Shown here in pieces: positions 58,641 to 64,000 of a stretch of DNA of 64,000 nucleotides. The stretch lies in the NCBI RefSeq assembly GCF_001661345.1, contig NW_017962918.1:186001-250000 (forward strand), read 5' to 3'. A model generated the notes under the pieces. It saw only the letters and a list, made by a program, of their open reading frames with translations, had not been told where the DNA came from and did not search any database. A program made the position numbers and the translations under genes. Each line of letters begins with the position of its first letter. The stretch's first letter is position 1. The stretch is from Ascoidea rubescens DSM 1968. Its lineage: Eukaryota; Ascomycota; Saccharomycetes; Ascoideales; Ascoideaceae.

Positions 58641-61600
58641 TATTTACTTCAAGTAAATATCGCAAATGAAGAAAACCGATTTGACTAATATTGAATTACC
58701 TTTTCATATCTATCGCAAGAAAATGAGTAAATTAAAAGGTCAAGGTTATCTAAATTGTAGAAATGTAATTAACTGTAAGAGGAATAGCATTCATAAAATA
58801 TGAGCAACGTATAAAAATGATAATGTTCCGTTTGATATCATATTAAACCAAAACGCATATCATTCTGTTATAGTGGATATTGTTGAGATGTAACGATAGG
58901 ATACCTTAAATTAGAGGTGGATTCAGTGTAAGCTCTCGAAAAGCATATCTGCAGGTGAAAATAGATGCCCGGTCAATCTGACAGAGAATCCTTTTACTGA
59001 ATGATTTATAAAGCAATAGAGATGAAAGGAATTAAACTTTTTATCAATATTTCACTGGTTCAGATTCTCCAGTGCTGATGTTGTAAATCTTAATATTGTT
59101 CTAATCGTCTTAATTTGAATGAATATGAGAAATCGTTCAATCGTAAAAGATTTGACCCTAATTGAGTTTCTTCGTTTTCCACTTCGGCACAAGTTGTCAA
59201 TATTGATGCTCATTGATCGCAAGCTGTAAGATTATTTTAAGTCCTTGCAATGGTGGGAAATCTTGCGGGGTCAAATGACTACTAAGCGGGTTGGTGAGAT
59301 TGTCTGGTGTAATAACATAACAGGAACCAATTGTCTATTGGAAAAAGGTCGTCATTAGCAAGATATTGATTATTAAAATGCTCGGATCCATTATAGCAGT
59401 AAATAAAACAACAATGAGTTAAACTCAACGATTATCGACATAGAGATTTCCAAAGGGGACTAATGTTTGAGCTCATCCGAAATAATATCAATATAGAAAT
59501 CAATGATTTGTTGCTTCAGTCAGTGAAACCAAACGACGTTCAGTGGAATACGATTGAGATTGTGGATGATGTCATGAGGACCGTGTGAGCACGTTAGAAT
59601 TCAACAGCCCATTGAAACCTCTTGGATTCTGTTTTGTGATTGTACCACTTTCACAACCAGTGTCACAAATAGTCATTTGCTCGTGAGATGTTTCCAGAAA
59701 ACAGTTTCTGATTGTAACAAATGAAGTTGTGTCAAGAAATCTAATATCCGCATGATTCATTTGAAGATCATCATTGTTTTAATGAATGGAAAACTCTGAT
59801 GTTTGACAATCATATTGTGGAGCCTCATAGCGCCAGATTAATGATGACTACCCGGACTGGCGATACGATTCCGCATAGCTGATGTAGTAAAGAAAACGTT
59901 GATTGTGACAGTATTAGCCTAAAATAGTACTGGGCCAACTGTTGAGCTCCATCAGCAATCAGCATTTCCATCATTTGTTGCTGTGTCAACATCATTTTCA
60001 AATAGTTTCGCCAATGGTCGCTTTGATTCGTCTGAGCAATTGCACTTGGCAATCCAATTGAGTGTTTTCAGTAGAGTCTTCTTTGCGAATTTTGGATAGA
60101 CTGCTTGTCTGCACAATGTCAATTTCATATGGCAATCTTGACCATCTCATCTCTTTCGATGGTGGAGTTTTTCTATGACAAACCCCATTGCTTGGTCAAT
60201 ATCACTTTCAATATGCGCAGCAATTGAAACATAATCATCCTAAATAAATATAAGTCAACTTCAAATGTAAAGAGCCTACGTCTATTTATTGTTTAGAGCA
60301 GAAGTCCTTAAAGTAAAGTTATTCTGACCAATATGGCATGATTCTAATTTGCGTAGTTAGCGGATGGTGGTGTTGATCAACTTTTACCTCCCGTGGAAGG
60401 ACCATCAGCTTCTCACGGATAGAATATTACACCAACCTCTCCAATGATAATAATTTCACTAGAAGTGCCAAATGAAAGAAGGCACTCTTTTGTCAATACC
60501 TAAGGGTTGTTTTCTTGGATGTTCAATCATTGTCTTGTTCCCTTCAGCTGGAATTTGTTGATGGTTCGTGATTTCGTTCGATGAAAGATTGTTAACTGGA
60601 TTCCTTGACGCACCATTGAAGATGAATGGAAGGTATGCCAAATCTGTGCGTAATCCGTGTGACACAGATTGATTGGCGGTACATTTCGTCGCTCAATCTT
60701 GAATGGGGGGGAGGATACCCACAAAGAAAAATTGTTTGGGTTGCAGAAATTGAACAATGGACATCCTTCATGGCAATGGGGCTGCTATGAATCGGAACCG
60801 CGTTGAATTGAACTCTAAGAAGCTGGTCGCGGCCGTCATGTTGACTTCAATTGGTGAATTCGATGGACGTGCGGGGTTGTTAACGTCAGAGTGTTGTTAC
60901 TCCAATTGATTGAATATAATGGCAGCTATGTTGAAACGACCCTTGATCAGCGCGGCCAAAATTTTTGTTTCAACCTGCAAACCAAATTTCCATTCGCTGA
61001 AGTCCGGAGTATTTTTCCAAAAGTAGTACTTCAACAGAAGCTTACACCGAAAACGATACTTTCTTCTAAGAGTCGAATCTGCATATGATGAATATGCTAT
61101 GACAACTGCGTTCCATAACGCAGGTCAGTCAAACTATCGCACTACACCCACTGGTTGACTCAATTGCCAGTGGAGAAAGAATTGATCTATAAGCAGCACG
61201 ATTTCAAACTATTTTTCGATCTGCAATGACGCCATTATTGTTTTGTCCGCTTCTATTAAGCTTACCATTAGCATAATTTCACTGAAAATTACTATGATAA
61301 TCACAATTATTCATTAGAGTTGATTTTTACTGAAAACTGTTGGATGCTTCTAATTGAAAAATCAAGCAGCTAGTTTGACAATTGGATTGTTTCCCGCAGT
61401 ATTATTTTACTCTATTACTGTTGTTTAGCTTACTCATTTCTATATGCATCTTGGACTTTACCCTACACAATGGTGTGGATAGTTTTCTGTTCGTAATAAT
61501 CCAAACGAGGATTGTATCCAAGTGGCCAAGAACCGAATTTGTCGCACAACACTACCGAGATCCCCATGCCTTTCGACATCCAATTTTGGCGTAGCCCTGA

Positions 61601-63640
61601 TGTCGTAAAGCACATCCCTGCATTGCAATCTCAGAAATCTATCGCGGTTCATCAATCGATTTTTTAATTATGTCTGGTTGTGGTTAGAGACCAGCTAACT
61701 GCTCCACCTAACCCATTCTTGGAGGCTAGGGCCATGTGTATATAACGAAATCAACTTCACCAATACAACCCGCAGTAAGCGGGCTCTCTGAAGTATTCGC
61801 AGACGTTTAGCCAGTTGATTCAAAAATGGTCACTGAGTAGAGCACGACAATGAAATCCATATGTATCACGTCATGCGGTCATTTGGTTTCCGGTGAAGCT
61901 CCGCACTCTTGAAGATATATCACCAATGCTGTTTTTTACAAGAGTGGCCAGGATTCTGTTTTCCGTTGTTAGATATAATTCACTGCTTTTTTTCCATACA
62001 TTGTCATTGATTGGCGCAACAGACTTGATTGACCTCATCCATTAAAGTCGGCAGAAGGCGATCAGTAGGCTTTCTGAAAACCTACTGAATGACTAGATCT
62101 GTTCAATCAATATCTGATATTGATCTCCATGGGTGCCGCGGCGCCATCCACTGGTGCTGAAACTGAGAGTCGCCGGCATTCATTCCGATAGACACCCTTT
62201 TTTTACATCCTTGGGATTTATAGAGTACTTTGCATTTGCTCAACAACGTATTAGAATACAAAGTGGCTCTCCAATGGTCAGGGCAATTCTTTAGAACTAG
62301 CAGAATTGGGGTTTGTTGTATCCTAATTTGAACGTGTTTTGAAGACGTCCTCAATGAAAGTTTAAAATCAAGAGAAATTATTAGCGAATCTCAAATCCCA
62401 AAACACAATAGTCGCTATTGATAATGACCCGCTGCAAAATGCTGAAGAACTTCAAAGGTTGACGCCTTCCCAGCTCAAAACATTGCATCCAAAAATACCA
62501 GTGTCTAACTCCTTGTTGATCTATGTTCTGTGAACGGTAAAAGTGAGAACCGATGATGAACGCTTGGAATCAAAAATTATTCAAATTGCTAATCGGTTAA
62601 AAAAATGAATCGGTCTGAAAGACCCTCAAAGAAATAAATGGAACAAATTCTAAATGTTGTTGCAGAAAATCTATACTCTAAGAAAATTCTGTTTGCCTCT
62701 CTTTTTCCATCAAGTCTCCACGGTGGAAATGACGTGTTAGATAGAGTGAATGAAAATTACTGCAACGCAACTTAATTTGAACTCTATCTACACTCTCCCA
62801 ATGAATGCCACACTCCTACACTGCAATTTAGATACTTGGAAAATGGATTGTATATCTTAACCCTAACTTCTCTTTTACCCTCATCTGCTTTTCAAAAGGC
62901 AATAGGAAGAGCTTGTTTTGCTTCAGCGATCATCAACCTCGGTGGCTTAACAAGGTAGACTCTGTGACTAGTGAAGCTGCAAGAAAAACGATCCTCTTTC
63001 TTAAACCAAATCAACCCACAAAGTGACATCTAGAGCCACAGACTGCGGACAGCCAGTTATGGCGTTGTGATTATCAGCAAGCAAATGCTGAACCGCCATT
63101 AATTCAGCCAGCGGAGTATTCAATAGCAACGTCGGCGATGGTCATTGAATTATCAAACAGATTAATCTCAACTCGGTTTGTGAAATGATGTTCTTTTGAT
63201 GGAGTTTCAACTTGTTTACCTAATTCGTTTTGGAGTCTGAAGTGTAGTAATTTAATTCGAGTGTTGATCGTTGTGAGTAGCGCGAATGGATTGCAAAGCC
63301 ATTTGGCAGTTACCTTTGTGCCATTCTTTGGCTGCTACCCGCTATTGTCTTTGAAAAGCTGCGTACTGACATTGAAATTATAGAATACACCCAACCAATT
63401 GTTGCTGAACATAAACGAAGTTGGCAATTGGGGATCCTTGCACATTTAAAAAAAGTGAAATCAGTGTGCGCTGCTATCATTAATATTATCGGATAACATT
63501 GCAGTCTTCTTTTCGATTTCGTTTTGATTGCAGTCATGTTACAGATATCAAAGGCCGTCGTTCACGATCAGCAACTAAGATTTAATTGAAAGACAAACTC
63601 CTCTTCCGTAGTGATTCAAAGCAAACTTCTCTGTAGGGAG
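58640..63640. other. Region without confidently recognised genes
   Basis: It may hold the RT, integrase and gag remains of M on the minus strand, but no motif is certain. Two minus-strand frames, 60665-60459 and 56844-56602, share a short similarity (FIFNGASRNPVNNLSS against TIFNGPSNHLVNLDS), suggesting a repeated unknown unit. The 61.7-63.3 kb part has only short frames. Confidence 0.3.
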
Positions 63641-63642
63641 CC

Positions 63643-63927
63643 TCATAGAACACTACATTCCGATCTGTCTTGCCTGTTGCGGGTGGCTGTCGCGATGATT
63701 GGAGTCCCAGGACAAGTTTCCAATTGAAGGGGCAGGGATTTGTTCTCAAGTAAGGAATCCGTGATAGTATATTGCCCTACACCAACTATATATGAAAATA
63801 CAAGATAGATGTGCTCGCCAGCACTCATTTTGCAACTGGATTGACTGCAGAGCGTCACAGGTTCAATCCGGTGACAGATAGCGAAAAACGCAACCAACGC
63901 ATCCAGCATGATCACATCAGCTTCCAT
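63643..63927 (-). CDS. Unassigned 94-codon open frame with ATG
   Basis: It starts with a true ATG and ends TAG. The N-terminal part is hydrophobic with acidic ends (MEADVIMLDALVAFFAICHR), followed by a cysteine/serine stretch (VTLCSQSSCKMSAGEHIYLV) and a polar C-terminus (TRNRQDRSECSVL). No known domain is recognised. It may be a host exon, part of a fossil, or chance; it lies at the window edge with no supporting neighbour. Confidence 0.2.
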   Translation of the reverse strand: MEADVIMLDALVAFFAICHRIEPVTLCSQSSCKMSAGEHIYLVFSYIVGVGQYTITDSLLENKSLPLQLETCPGTPIIATATRNRQDRSECSVL

Positions 63928-64000
63928 CTGCGAAGTCCAGCCCTCAGACGTTAGGGATAGTGTACTCGATCAATACAGTGAGCTTGCAAAAAAGCGTTTT

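Noticed and set aside
62860-62880. TTAACCCTAACTTC, telomere-like
   Set aside because: Only one unit, no array; chance is enough.
49957-63640. Polinton or large DNA virus remains
   Set aside because: No capsid, protein-primed polymerase, packaging ATPase or long terminal inverted repeat could be recognised; copia-like hints are stronger.
63848-63874. GGTTCAATCC flanked by GTCAC/GTGAC, like a tRNA T-arm
   Set aside because: The T stem does not pair at the required positions and no A box lies at the right distance.
1-64000. CRISPR arrays, rRNA genes, bacterial operons
   Set aside because: No regularly spaced direct repeats, no rRNA-like sequence and no runs of adjacent same-strand genes with ribosome binding sites were seen.

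Overview
The window reads as a eukaryotic, intergenic or heterochromatic stretch, AT-rich by eye. Fossil Ty1/copia-type LTR retrotransposons (Pseudoviridae) occupy most of its first 50 kb. I see no rRNA gene, no CRISPR array, no bacterial operon layout and no complete host gene. Open frames are short, with one of 281 codons. The longer ones on either strand mostly carry recognisable pieces of copia polyprotein in the copia order: gag, protease, integrase, reverse transcriptase, RNase H. The organism cannot be named from this. A retroelement-rich fungus, oomycete or other protist, or a small animal, would all fit.

Layout: (Z) minus-strand 5' end, 1-423; (A) plus, about 491-4515; (E) minus, about 6420-10437; (B) plus, 10511-14290; (C) plus, 15160-17720, partial; (F) minus, about 18630-22400; (H) minus, about 25530-29540; (D) plus, about 29.9-33.86 kb; an LTR-like block at 34.14-34.70 kb; (G) plus, 34713 to about 38640; (I) minus, about 38.7-41.9 kb; (K) plus, about 41.96-43.46 kb, partial; (J) minus, about 45.14-49.2 kb. 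From about 50 kb the content changes. A more diverged plus-strand copia-like fossil (L, about 50.0-53.6 kb) and a minus-strand one (M, RNase H near 58.2-58.45 kb) can be glimpsed. Most of 53.6-64 kb is not recognisable to me.

A to K and Z look like one family or a few close relatives. They share a gag start (MSQIAN-like), a protease block, a V-D-D/E-Y integrase core, a Q-N-G-V integrase motif, an acidic linker, an unusual alanine-rich motif just before the RT, an RNase H site with HPTN, and a 250-330 bp T-rich tract after the pol end. All are heavily broken, with well over ten breaks per full-length copy, and look old.

The most interesting structure is the arrangement. Z/A and E/B lie head to head with only about 70-75 bp between opposing gag starts. 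The two joints are homologous to each other in inverted orientation and carry a palindromic TATA-like core. A and E are then tail to tail. The first 10.5 kb therefore has the form of a large inverted repeat of divergent copia pairs with no room for a 5' LTR. F, H and G, in contrast, have LTR-like U3/TATA sequence upstream. Non-copia islands (5.3-6.1, 14.3-15.2, 22.9-25.2, 44.0-45.0 and 53.6-64 kb) contain only short unassigned open frames, one possible tRNA relic and some small palindromes.
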